64,000 nt of DNA from Bacillota bacterium (GTDB taxonomy: Bacteria > Bacillota > Ch66): the NCBI GenBank assembly GCA_013178045.1, contig JABLXP010000010.1, positions 1 through 64,000 of the forward strand, given 5' to 3'. The notes under the pieces are model-generated. The model was given only the letters and a program-made list of their open reading frames with translations. It was not told where the DNA came from and searched no databases. Positions 1 through 6,942 of this stretch are shown here, one piece after another. Every line of letters begins with the position of its first letter. Positions within the stretch are counted from its first letter, which is position 1. The position numbers and the translations under genes were made by a program.

Positions 1-66
1 ATAGCCCACAATGTCAAGGGCAGCCGCACCTTCTTTTGTGTTATTGATTTTTTTGCCTTGGAGGGG

Positions 67-127
67 GTGACATTTTATCAGAATAAAACTAACCATTTTT
101 AGGTGACATTTTCTCAGAATATTGACA
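67..127. mobile_element. Probable end of an IS21-type element (rest lies left of the window)
   Basis: Two near-identical 18-bp direct repeats (GTGACATTTTATCAGAAT at 67-84 and GTGACATTTTCTCAGAAT at 103-120) have a 36-bp period and are followed by ATTGACA ending at 127. Read on the minus strand, the end would begin TGTCAATATTCTGAG. Short repeats near a TG...CA terminus are typical of IS21-family ends. No transposase is visible in the 66 bases to the left, so the body would lie outside the window. The family assignment is inference from repeat layout. Confidence 0.5.
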
Positions 128-238
128 GGGTACCACCTTAATTTTGCGGTGATGTTCTGAGGAAGCCATTTTAATCCAGTCTCTCACTATTTGCGAATTC
201 CCTGGTATAATATTCTTTAAAAAAAAGTGGAGGCAATG

Positions 239-619
239 ATGACCATGGATCCTAAAAAAGGCAATTATGTCAACAATAGAAGACAGGGGCCGGATTTTTG
301 GGTTAAGTTCTTACAAACGGCATCTGTCCTGGTTTGGGGTTTTATGTTAATTACATTGCTGATTATAGAGCAAGCCAAACCGGAGTTAGAAAACTTTTTC
401 AGCCACATGTTCAATGTTACCCTAAGACAGAGATGGGATCTAGATTTGCTAACTTACGCCTTTTATCTAAGTGTTTTCATGTGTATTTTTTCAATATTTT
501 CGCTGATAGTTAATAAGAAACGCCACCGACGCAAAACTGATCGTTACAGTAAATCGATAATCTTTACACTAATTTTTTCACTCTGGATTATCTTCTTTTA
601 CTTTTCAATAACCTGGTAA
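239..619 (+). CDS. Small three-helix membrane protein of unknown function
   Basis: I do not recognise this gene. The roughly 126-residue product has a short polar N-terminus and three hydrophobic segments: about residues 20-45, 72-90 and 105-122. A basic loop (KKRHRRKTDRYSK) sits between the second and third. GGAGG lies at 229-233, and ATG codons occur at 236, 239 and 245. The ATG at 239 has the better spacing, while a GTG at 227 overlaps the ribosome site and is unlikely. The gene stands alone between a probable IS end and a convergent methyltransferase gene. It is probably an integral membrane protein. Confidence 0.6.
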   Translation: MTMDPKKGNYVNNRRQGPDFWVKFLQTASVLVWGFMLITLLIIEQAKPELENFFSHMFNVTLRQRWDLDLLTYAFYLSVFMCIFSIFSLIVNKKRHRRKTDRYSKSIIFTLIFSLWIIFFYFSITW

Positions 620-659
620 TTTTTGTACATTGAATAAATAATAAAATGTAGTTTAATCT

Positions 660-1841
660 TTACAACACTTGAAGGAACAGGCACTTAAGATAGTGTGATT
701 CATCATAACCGCACAGCCAGGGGTGGTCAGGGGCCTGGCCTCTCCTGGCAATGAGCCTCAGTCGCCGGCGGGCATCCAGACCAGCGCTTTCTACCACTTC
801 CATGAATAACTCCTCCAGCATATGGTAGGAGCAGGAGCAGGTCACCAAGAACCCACCCGGCTTAATTATCTTCATCGCGCGCAAGTTTATCTCTTTATAC
901 CCCCTTATAGCTCCTTCCAAAGCCTTGCGGCTCTTCACAAAAGCCGGTGGGTCTAAAATCACCACATCATACTTTTCGCCTCGGCGTTCCAGTTCCCTCA
1001 GAGCGTCGAACACATTGACCGCCTCAAAAGAGCATATATCCTGGTATCCATTAAGCGCTGCATTACGCCGAGCCATCTCAACCGCTTCTTCCGAAATGTC
1101 AAAACCCAGTACCTGCGCAGCGCCATATTTGGCCGCATGAACACTGAACCCCCCGGTGTAGCAGAAACAATCCAGGACACGGGCGTTCTTAACCAGGGGA
1201 CGAATAGCTGCCTTGTTTTCACGCTGGTCTAGAAAGTAACCAGTCTTCTGCCCCTGCGCAATATCGATAAAGAACTTAAGGCCGTTTTCATGAATAATCA
1301 CCAGTGGGTCAAAGGGCCCTTTGAGAAACCCGGCACGCAGATCCAACCCTTCTAGTTCCCTTACCAAAACACTGTTTTGTTCATATATCCCTCGAGGTTC
1401 AATCAACTCGTCCAGTAAAGCCACTAACAGCTCTTGGTAACGGTCGATCCCCAGGGCCAGTGTTTGCACCACCAGATAGGAGGCGAACTTGTCTACAATA
1501 AGACCTGGGAGAAAATCGGCTTCGCCAAAAACCACTCGAAAAGAATCAGTGTCCGCCCCGGCCAATATCTGCTGCCGGTAATTCCAAGCGTCATACAGGC
1601 GTTTTCGCCAAAAGGCTTCATTTACTTCTTCTAACCTGTCCCGTGTAAGCAGGCGCACCGTGATCATAGAGATCGGGTTAATATAACCCCGTCCTATAAA
1701 CTTCCCTCGACAATCCTCCACCTCGACCACATCCCCGGGCGCAAAAGAACCAGCAATATCGGCGATCTCATTGCGGTAAACCCAGGGATGACCTTTTAAT
1801 AGTCTTTGCTCTTGACCTTTCTTAAGTATTACTCTTGCCAT
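660..1841 (-). CDS. rlmI: Class I SAM-dependent rRNA methyltransferase, RlmI/YwbD type
   Basis: This is a predicted 23S rRNA (cytosine-5) methyltransferase of the RlmI family. The 393-residue product starts with a PUA-like RNA-binding domain (about 1-75). It continues into a Rossmann methyltransferase domain with the SAM-binding motif DCFCYTGGFSVHAA near residue 225, the acidic motif LGFDIS, and the catalytic-loop motif LDPPAF near residue 298. VTCSCSYH near residue 335 carries the cysteines expected of m5C enzymes. Length and domain order fit the family. The gene is transcribed alone and converges on the small membrane protein gene. The family is clear, but the exact target base is inferred from homologues. 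Confidence 0.9.
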   Translation of the reverse strand: MARVILKKGQEQRLLKGHPWVYRNEIADIAGSFAPGDVVEVEDCRGKFIGRGYINPISMITVRLLTRDRLEEVNEAFWRKRLYDAWNYRQQILAGADTDSFRVVFGEADFLPGLIVDKFASYLVVQTLALGIDRYQELLVALLDELIEPRGIYEQNSVLVRELEGLDLRAGFLKGPFDPLVIIHENGLKFFIDIAQGQKTGYFLDQRENKAAIRPLVKNARVLDCFCYTGGFSVHAAKYGAAQVLGFDISEEAVEMARRNAALNGYQDICSFEAVNVFDALRELERRGEKYDVVILDPPAFVKSRKALEGAIRGYKEINLRAMKIIKPGGFLVTCSCSYHMLEELFMEVVESAGLDARRRLRLIARRGQAPDHPWLCGYDESHYLKCLFLQVL

Positions 1842-1861
1842 ATTATCACCACAACATTAAT

Positions 1862-1910
1862 TTACACTAAATCCGAAAAATATAGTATAGCATTTTTTAT
1901 TAAAGTGTAA
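1862..1910. promoter_or_regulatory. Inverted repeat TTACACT...AGTGTAA upstream of a sigma-54-like promoter
   Basis: TTTACACT near 1862 is mirrored by AGTGTAAG near 1904, just upstream of the -24/-12 element at 1912. The wide spacing could suit an activator site for a sigma-54 promoter, but the half-sites are short and AT-rich and may be chance. Confidence 0.25.
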
Positions 1911-1929
1911 GTTGGCATAATTTTTGCAC
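1911..1929 (+). promoter_or_regulatory. Sigma-54 (-24/-12) promoter-like sequence, orphan
   Basis: The sequence GTTGGCATAATTTTTGCAC has GG and GC exactly 10 bases apart and matches the RpoN consensus TGGCAC-N5-TTGCA closely. No protein gene follows on the plus strand. A start about 12 bases downstream would open at the small hairpin GGATTGA-CACA-TCAATCC followed by a T run, then meet a second terminator at 1991-2019. It may be a remnant of a lost operon or drive a very short RNA. Confidence 0.45.
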
Positions 1930-1935
1930 TATTCT

Positions 1936-1963
1936 GGATTGACACATCAATCCATCCTTTTTT
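1936..1963 (+). terminator. Short hairpin with T run just downstream of the orphan sigma-54-like promoter
   Basis: GGATTGA and TCAATCC form a 7-bp stem around a CACA loop, followed by ATCC and six T residues. Its position at the predicted transcript start is odd for an ordinary terminator. Confidence 0.35.
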
Positions 1964-1990
1964 CTAACTTCCTAAAACCCTTATTTTTCA

Positions 1991-2019
1991 AGCCCAACTA
2001 TATTTTGGGCTCTTTTTTT
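1991..2019 (+). terminator. Intrinsic terminator, plus strand
   Basis: AGCCCAA (1991-1997) pairs with TTGGGCT (2005-2011), followed by C and seven T residues. No plus-strand gene lies directly upstream; the only nearby plus-strand signal is the sigma-54-like promoter at 1911. Confidence 0.6.
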
Positions 2020-2022
2020 CAT

Positions 2023-2071
2023 GTTTCATTATCGCTACATTGTTCAAAACAAGTTTCATTATTGCGACATT
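2023..2071. repeat. Pair of 19-bp direct repeats resembling a transposon end
   Basis: GTTTCATTATCGCTACATT (2023-2041) and GTTTCATTATTGCGACATT (2053-2071) differ at two positions and have a 30-bp period. Stacked short repeats of this type occur at IS21-family ends. No transposase gene is present, so this would be a solo relic. The family assignment is inference. Confidence 0.45.
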
Positions 2072-2133
2072 ATGAAAACAAGCCAGCCTCAACAAACTTT
2101 CCAGTTGATCCGAATATAAAAGAAAAACCATTG

Positions 2134-2176
2134 TAAAAAACAAATTGCCGCAGTCTTTAAGGAACCTGCGGCAATT
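2134..2176 (-). terminator. Intrinsic terminator of hppA
   Basis: An 11-bp perfect inverted repeat, AATTGCCGCAG (2143-2153) and CTGCGGCAATT (2166-2176), lies just past the hppA stop. On the minus strand it is followed by a T run (2135-2140). Confidence 0.85.
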
Positions 2177-2223
2177 ATACGGTTCTAATAGTTTCATGCC
2201 AATAGTTTTATTTCTATTACTTT

Positions 2224-4701
2224 TCAATATTTATGATTTATGCGCATCGCATAAAATGAACGCCACACGAAGATCAAGGCAATCAGAAGAAATACGAGAC
2301 CAATATTGGGCGCAATATTTTTAAAGGATTCAGAGATAGCAATCTCCATGGCCAATAAACCGAATAGAGTCGTAAACTTAATAATTGGATTGAGCGCAAC
2401 GGAAGACGTATCTTTGAATGGGTCGCCAACAGTGTCCCCCACTACTGTAGCTGCATGCAAATCGGTGCCCTTTTCCTTCAGATCCACTTCAACAACTTTC
2501 TTGGCATTATCCCAGCAGCCACCGGCATTGGCCATGAATACAGCCTGGAACAAACCGAATGTCGCGATCGAAATGAGGTATGAAACAAAGAACGCAACTG
2601 GTTCATTGCCGCCAGAGGGCGCTGAAAGACAGGCAAAGGACAGGGCAAATGAGAATATAGCGATAAAGATGTTGAACATACCGGCCTGCGCATACTGGGT
2701 GCAGATCTTAACCACTTCTTTGGAGTTTTCCGTCGCGGCTTTCTGGCTCGCATTTTCGTCAAGCCGAATATTCTTTTTAATATATTCGACCGCCCGGTAA
2801 GCACCAGTTGAAACTGCCTGGGTCGAGGCGCCAGTAAACCAGTAGATAACAGCCCCTCCACATAAAAAGCCCAAAATTGTATAGGGATTGAGTATAGTGA
2901 GAATGTTTTCGGGTTCAACCCCCAGCACATTTTTAATAACTAAAATCAAAGAAAAAATCATTGTCGTCGCGCCAACGACAGCCGTCCCGATTAAAACCGG
3001 TTTTGCCGTTGCCTTGAAGGTATTTCCTGCACTGTCGTTTGCTTCAAGATAATGCTTGGCCTTTTCAAAATCCGGTTGAAAACCATATTGGGTCTGAATT
3101 TCCGTCTCAATATTCGGTATGGTTTCGATCAGTGATAGTTCGTAAATAGACTGGGCATTATCGGTTACCGGTCCATAACTGTCAACAGCAATTGTGACAG
3201 GACCCATGCCCAGGAATCCGAAAGCCACAAGACCAAAAGCAAAGATGGAAGGATAGATCATGATCTCTTTCAAACCATATCCGCTGGCAAAGTAAGCGGC
3301 AAACATTAGGGCGAAGAACACCATACCCTGCCAGAATGAACTGAAATTGCCGGCAATAAAACCCGACAAAATATTCAGCGAAGGGCCACCTTCTCTGGAA
3401 GATTTTACTACTTCCTGCACGTGGGCCGACTTACCACTGGTAAATATTTTGGTGAATTCAGGAATCAAAGCCGCCCCCAGGGTACCACAGCTAATGATGA
3501 TCGAAAGAACAAACCACAGATTCTGGTTCTTACTCGCCACGAGTGAACCTGGTCCTAACATAAAGTAGCTGACAATAAATGTAACAACAATAGAAAGAAT
3601 TGAAGTAATCCACACCAGGTTGGTAAGAGGTTGCTCGAAATCAAAATCATCGTTGCGGCTGTATTTAGCCTGGCTGAATGCTTTATTAACATAGAATGAC
3701 ACAATAGAGGTAACAATCATGAGGATACGCATCGCAAAAATCCAGGTAAGAAGGCTGCCCTGAAGTGTTTTGTCTACAGCCAGAACAATGAACGAAATTA
3801 GGGCTACACCAGTAACACCATAGGTTTCAAATCCATCGGCGGTGGGTCCAACGCTGTCCCCGGCATTATCCCCCGTACAGTCCGCGATCACACCAGGGTT
3901 GCGCGGATCGTCCTCTTTTATTTTAAAGACGATTTTCATCAGGTCAGAACCGATATCAGCAATCTTAGTGAAGATCCCCCCAGCAATTCGCAATGCACTG
4001 GCTCCCAGGGATTCACCGATGGCAAAGCCGATAAAACTTGCCCCAGCCAGTTCACGAGGAACAAACAGCATGATAATCAACATCATTATAAGTTCAACGC
4101 AGATTAAAAGCACCCCAATGCTCATTCCCGCATCGAGCGGAATATCCAGAAGCCGCAGCGGTTTTCTTTCCAGAGCAGCAAAGGCCATCCGGCTGTTAGC
4201 CAGTGTATTCATCCGAATGCCATACCAAGCCACACTATAAGAACCAAGAATGCCGATCACAGTCCACGCCAGGATCAGTAATACACCACCAATTGGTGTT
4301 CCCTGAAGATAACCAAAATAGAAGGCTATGCAGATACCAATAAAAGTAAGCAATATAACAAGAAACTTCCCCTGCTGGATAAGATAGGTTTTACAGGTTT
4401 CATAAATGGTATTTGCCACATCCAGCATGGACTGGTGTGCTTTCAGGCTCCTAACTTTCATAAACTGATAAAATCCAAACAACATTCCCAATAGACAAAC
4501 CAGTATACCGCCTAAAAGCAAATTGTTCTGCTCCGGGGTTAAATTGGGAATCTGAAGATTGGCCTCGCTGGCCAAGGCCATTGCTGGTAAAAGCAGGAGC
4601 GTAAATAAACCCAGTAAACCACCAGACATTGCTTTTACCAGTTTCTTTTTGTAGCTCCCGTCCAAGTTTATTTTCCCAAAAACAGTTGATAGAACATCCA
4701 T
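2224..4701 (-). CDS. hppA: Membrane-bound ion-translocating pyrophosphatase
   Basis: The enzyme couples pyrophosphate hydrolysis to H+ or Na+ transport across the membrane. About 825 residues with some 16 hydrophobic helices are visible, plus an N-terminal extension of about 50 residues that makes it longer than the common 650-700 residue bacterial forms. The substrate loop reads DDPRNPGVIADCTGDNAGD and continues into a conserved TADGFETYGVTGVA. A second catalytic segment near the C-terminus has GGCWDNAKK and VVGDTVGDPFKD. In the potassium-determining segment GNTFKATAK, a Lys occupies the A/K position, which in the family correlates with K+ independence. A ribosome site GGGAG lies 12 bases before ATG 4701 and 3 bases before an in-frame TTG at 4710, so the exact start is uncertain. 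Confidence 0.93.
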   Translation of the reverse strand: MDVLSTVFGKINLDGSYKKKLVKAMSGGLLGLFTLLLLPAMALASEANLQIPNLTPEQNNLLLGGILVCLLGMLFGFYQFMKVRSLKAHQSMLDVANTIYETCKTYLIQQGKFLVILLTFIGICIAFYFGYLQGTPIGGVLLILAWTVIGILGSYSVAWYGIRMNTLANSRMAFAALERKPLRLLDIPLDAGMSIGVLLICVELIMMLIIMLFVPRELAGASFIGFAIGESLGASALRIAGGIFTKIADIGSDLMKIVFKIKEDDPRNPGVIADCTGDNAGDSVGPTADGFETYGVTGVALISFIVLAVDKTLQGSLLTWIFAMRILMIVTSIVSFYVNKAFSQAKYSRNDDFDFEQPLTNLVWITSILSIVVTFIVSYFMLGPGSLVASKNQNLWFVLSIIISCGTLGAALIPEFTKIFTSGKSAHVQEVVKSSREGGPSLNILSGFIAGNFSSFWQGMVFFALMFAAYFASGYGLKEIMIYPSIFAFGLVAFGFLGMGPVTIAVDSYGPVTDNAQSIYELSLIETIPNIETEIQTQYGFQPDFEKAKHYLEANDSAGNTFKATAKPVLIGTAVVGATTMIFSLILVIKNVLGVEPENILTILNPYTILGFLCGGAVIYWFTGASTQAVSTGAYRAVEYIKKNIRLDENASQKAATENSKEVVKICTQYAQAGMFNIFIAIFSFALSFACLSAPSGGNEPVAFFVSYLISIATFGLFQAVFMANAGGCWDNAKKVVEVDLKEKGTDLHAATVVGDTVGDPFKDTSSVALNPIIKFTTLFGLLAMEIAISESFKNIAPNIGLVFLLIALIFVWRSFYAMRINHKY

Positions 4702-4852
4702 TTTAGTCAATCACTCCCTTAATAGTTGAGTTATCCAGACAGGGAAAACACCACTAAACGTTATTATAATACGGGTGGTTGAATTATTCAACCCAGATTC
4801 TCATCTATTATGAGACTTAAAGATTTTCCTTGAGCACAATTCAGTCTAGCCT

Positions 4853-5383
4853 TTATTCATTATCTTGTTGCTGTAATTCCTTCAATAATCTTGTATACAT
4901 CTGAATATAGCATCTACGGCGCTCAACACTCAACTTAAAACAAAAAAGCTGATAATTATCCATTAAATACAACTCTTTGTTTTTTATCTGCTCTAATTGT
5001 TCTATTTCATGTTGCAATTGATTAATATATTCTGTTATAAAAAGCATAATCTCTTGCCGGGAAAATAGATTGTCAACAAAAAATAGTCGGTTACCCATAT
5101 CGGTTCTGAATATATCTGACTTTATAGGTTCTTTATAATAATTGATAAATGCTATTTTTCCCTGTTCAGTTATTGTATATACTTTCGTTAACCTTCCGTT
5201 ATTGGTTACTTCTTCACTGGTGACTAAATTTTCATTTTCAAGGTTTTTTAAAGCCAGGTGAATACTACCATATTTTACAGAGTTACAGAAATTTGTTGTT
5301 ATGTTCATAAACTTCTGTATTTGATAACCACTCAAACTATTCTTCATCAGACAACCCAAAATGATAAACTCTAACTCGCTAAT
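4853..5383 (-). CDS. PadR-family transcriptional regulator
   Basis: This is a predicted winged-helix DNA-binding regulator of the PadR type. The N-terminal wing motif SGYQIQKFMN, the recognition-helix region SIHLALKNLENENLV and the strand region TKVYTITEQGKIAF are followed by a C-terminal helical dimerisation region (about 100-170). Family alignment needs the residues ISELEFIILGCLMKN ahead of the first ATG. These are encoded in frame upstream and would start at an ATT codon (5383-5381) seven bases after the strong site AAGGGGGGTT (5391-5400). TTG at 5359 or ATG near 5344 would cut into the first helix. It lies about 30 bases downstream of the YmaF gene, so it is probably co-transcribed and may control the cassette. 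Its ligand is unknown. Confidence 0.8.
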   Translation of the reverse strand: MSELEFIILGCLMKNSLSGYQIQKFMNITTNFCNSVKYGSIHLALKNLENENLVTSEEVTNNGRLTKVYTITEQGKIAFINYYKEPIKSDIFRTDMGNRLFFVDNLFSRQEIMLFITEYINQLQHEIEQLEQIKNKELYLMDNYQLFCFKLSVERRRCYIQMYTRLLKELQQQDNE

Positions 5384-5412
5384 AGCTAGAAACCCCCCTT
5401 ACTATAGCTTTT

Positions 5413-5874
5413 TTATATTAAGAGTTTGCGCAAATTCCTGACCAGTTTTTTTATTACTTTTTTCGACCGGGAATTATGTTTATTGATCCTGATCCCCTTG
5501 AATAGCTGAAACGTGAAAAATTCTATGAGTGACTGTAAGGTGGGTAGATTGAACTGACTTGCTATGAACTTGCTTCGAGCGTATATCTGGGGGCCAGTTG
5601 CTTGGAGAAAGCGATGAGTATGAGGTGTTTCGCCACTTTTACTGGTAATACCTTTGAATCTGTGCACGTGCCCTCCTGGGATGGCGATTCCCGGACCCGT
5701 CTCAATCTTTATTTCATGGTCATGCCCGAGATCCACTGTGGTTCTTACAATGATATTATGGATATGGGCAGGACCACCACCAATAGGTGGACCGGTAGTT
5801 CCTCCATAGCGGTGTCGGTGCTGATTATCATAAAAAGTTATCCCACAAAAACGATGTACGTGTTCATCGGCCAT
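5413..5874 (-). CDS. YmaF-family His-rich protein
   Basis: This 153-residue protein belongs to the YmaF family, whose function is unknown. Two similar repeats are visible, each with HVHRF.GIT followed by HxHR and a G..TGP turn (about residues 5-30 and 70-100). Between them are HIHN and GHDHEI. The many HxH pairs suggest metal binding or a small beta-rich fold; this is inference. A basic C-terminal extension of about 50 residues (NKHNSRSKKVIKKLVRN) looks additional to the repeat region. The ATG at 5874 follows the site AAGGGGGGT. Upstream on the same strand lies a cysteine micro-protein gene and a terminator. A PadR gene follows directly. Confidence 0.75.
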   Translation of the reverse strand: MADEHVHRFCGITFYDNQHRHRYGGTTGPPIGGGPAHIHNIIVRTTVDLGHDHEIKIETGPGIAIPGGHVHRFKGITSKSGETPHTHRFLQATGPQIYARSKFIASQFNLPTLQSLIEFFTFQLFKGIRINKHNSRSKKVIKKLVRNLRKLLI

Positions 5875-5887
5875 AAGTACCCCCCTT

Positions 5888-5918
5888 AAAAAAGGGAGCC
5901 GTTGAGGCCCCCTTTTTC
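5888..5918 (-). terminator. Hairpin between micro-protein D and the YmaF gene
   Basis: AAAAAGGGAGCC and GGCCCCCTTTTT form a stem around GTTGA, with T runs on both strands. It lies after the micro-protein stop and before the YmaF ribosome site. It may end most transcripts and let a fraction read into ymaF-padR; no separate promoter for the YmaF gene is evident. Confidence 0.6.
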
Positions 5919-5943
5919 CAAGACCTTTGATTCGTTAGTTTCA

Positions 5944-6066
5944 CTAACAAACGAAGACAAAACCAAAGCTAAAACAGATTACCAGAAGAATAGCGATACA
6001 GGCGGCTAGATGACAGATAGTGAAACCAAATCCAAATCTTCCAACAAGTTGTTCAGTTTCAGCCAT
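5944..6066 (-). CDS. Cysteine micro-protein D (40 residues, one helix)
   Basis: This 40-residue product starts MAETEQLVGRFGFGF, then has the block ICHLAACIAILLVIC and a short aromatic tail. It is clearly paralogous to three plus-strand genes at 6391, 6722 and 7023, sharing the pattern I-C-x-L-A-A-C-x-A-I-L-x-V-I-C. The hydrophobic block could form one membrane helix. The ATG at 6066 follows a G-rich ribosome site (AAGGGGG). Its promoter region carries GGAAC and AATATAATATAG, as in the other copies. It is the first gene before YmaF and PadR. I do not recognise the family. Confidence 0.8.
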   Translation of the reverse strand: MAETEQLVGRFGFGFTICHLAACIAILLVICFSFGFVFVC

Positions 6067-6099
6067 TTATTAAATACCCCCTTCGGTTATGATTGATTT

Positions 6100-6136
6100 T
6101 TACTATATTATATTTCAAGATCAGGATTAGTGTTCC
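6100..6136 (-). promoter_or_regulatory. Promoter of micro-protein D (shared GGAAC...TATAAT motif)
   Basis: On the minus strand GGAAC (6136-6132) is followed after about 17-18 bases by AATATAATATAG. The same pair of blocks precedes the three other micro-protein genes. The GGAAC block resembles the -35 element of many ECF sigma factors, while TATAAT resembles a sigma-A -10. Which polymerase form uses it is unknown. Confidence 0.55.
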
Positions 6137-6142
6137 ATTTGA

Positions 6143-6278
6143 AACCCTGGTTGAACTGAATATAACCAGGGTTGTGTCAAATTTTTCATCCCAGCATATA
6201 TTGGTAATAGCCTGATCTTTGCCAAATCAGGCTACCCCTTTCATCCCCCCTGTTGGACTTTTCCAACAGGGGGTTTTT
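6143..6278 (+). other. Three consecutive hairpins ending in an intrinsic terminator, no gene
   Basis: Between divergent micro-protein genes lie three perfect inverted repeats: AACCCTGGTT/AACCAGGGTT (6143-6173), TAGCCTGAT/ATCAGGCTA (6208-6234) and CCCCCTGTTGGA/TCCAACAGGGGG (6246-6273). Five T residues follow the last. This is a standard plus-strand terminator, yet no plus-strand gene precedes it. It could be the 3' end of a small structured RNA of about 130 nt, or the remnant of a deleted paralogue. Confidence 0.4.
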
Positions 6279-6309
6279 AAAATCAATCAGATTTTCCCTA
6301 TTAATTTTT

Positions 6310-6339
6310 GGAACCTTTTTCTCACTAATCCAATATGAT
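6310..6339 (+). promoter_or_regulatory. Promoter of micro-protein A
   Basis: GGAACC (6310-6315) and TATGAT (6334-6339) are 18 bases apart in a region that aligns with those upstream of copies B and C, including the following TGTAGTGAA. Confidence 0.55.
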
Positions 6340-6390
6340 GTAGTGAATCTTGAGGTAGACCATTAGGCTTTAAGGAAAGGGGGGTTATAA

Positions 6391-6507
6391 ATGGCTGAAG
6401 TTACTGCTCCGGATCCTGGCTTCTTCGGATTGGGGATTTGCAGGTTGGCTGCCTGTGTAGCCATTCTTCTGGTAATCTGCTTCTGTTTTGGGTTTTTCTG
6501 TTTCTAA
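6391..6507 (+). CDS. Cysteine micro-protein A (38 residues, one helix)
   Basis: The product starts MAEVTAPDPGFFGLG and continues ICRLAACVAILLVIC followed by FCFGFFCF. A polar head of about 14 residues precedes one hydrophobic helix with three cysteines spaced C-x4-C-x7-C, then an aromatic Gly/Phe tail. The ATG at 6391 follows AAGGAAAGGGGGG at a good distance. It has its own promoter (6310) and terminator (6531), so it is a monocistronic gene. Copies B and C follow in tandem. Conservation of the protein pattern, ribosome site and promoter across four copies argues that it is expressed. Function unknown. Confidence 0.8.
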   Translation: MAEVTAPDPGFFGLGICRLAACVAILLVICFCFGFFCF

Positions 6508-6530
6508 CAAAATGTTGAGAGTTATCAATT

Positions 6531-6570
6531 ATAGGAGGAGTAGCAATAGGCTACAACTCCTATTTTTTTG
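6531..6570 (+). terminator. Terminator of micro-protein A
   Basis: ATAGGAG (6531-6537) pairs with CTCCTAT (6557-6563), with an inner TAG/CTA pair, followed by a run of T residues. Confidence 0.8.
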
Positions 6571-6643
6571 TTCAGCCCATCCTGACAAAGAAATCGACAA
6601 CTTTATATCAAATTCACATGTTAGAGCCATTTCTTTTTACTTT

Positions 6644-6672
6644 GGAACCTTTTCCTAGCTAATCAATATAAT
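6644..6672 (+). promoter_or_regulatory. Promoter of micro-protein B
   Basis: GGAACC (6644-6649) and TATAAT (6667-6672) are 17 bases apart, followed by GTAGTGAA as in copy A. Confidence 0.55.
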
Positions 6673-6721
6673 GTAGTGAAAAGCGAAGTAAACATAAGCT
6701 GCAAGGAAAGGGGGGTTATTA

Positions 6722-6841
6722 ATGGCTGAAGTTACTGCTCCGGATCCTGGCTTCTTCGGATTGAGGATTTGCAAGTTGGCTGCTTGTATAGCTATTCTTC
6801 TAGTAATCTGCTTTTGCTTTGGGTTCTTTGGTTTCTTCTAA
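6722..6841 (+). CDS. Cysteine micro-protein B (39 residues, one helix)
   Basis: This is nearly identical to copy A in its first 14 residues (MAEVTAPDPGFFGL), then has RICKLAACIAILLVIC and FCFGFFGFF. The cysteine pattern C-x4-C-x7-C is kept. Nucleotide identity with A extends through the ribosome site AAGGAAAGGGGGG, which indicates a recent tandem duplication. It has its own promoter at 6644 and a terminator at 6864. Function unknown; a membrane location is predicted from the single hydrophobic block. Confidence 0.8.
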   Translation: MAEVTAPDPGFFGLRICKLAACIAILLVICFCFGFFGFF

Positions 6842-6863
6842 TTATGCTAAAAGGGTTATCAAT

Positions 6864-6905
6864 GTGGGAGGAGGTAGTTCAAGCACTCCTCCTACCCCTT
6901 TTCTT
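6864..6905 (+). terminator. Terminator of micro-protein B
   Basis: GTGGGAGGAG and CTCCTCCTAC form a stem with one mismatch around GTAGTTCAAGCA, followed by CCCTTTTCTTT. Confidence 0.7.
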
Positions 6906-6942
6906 TGGCGATTTAATATCTTAGCAAATTATTTTCAGCAGT

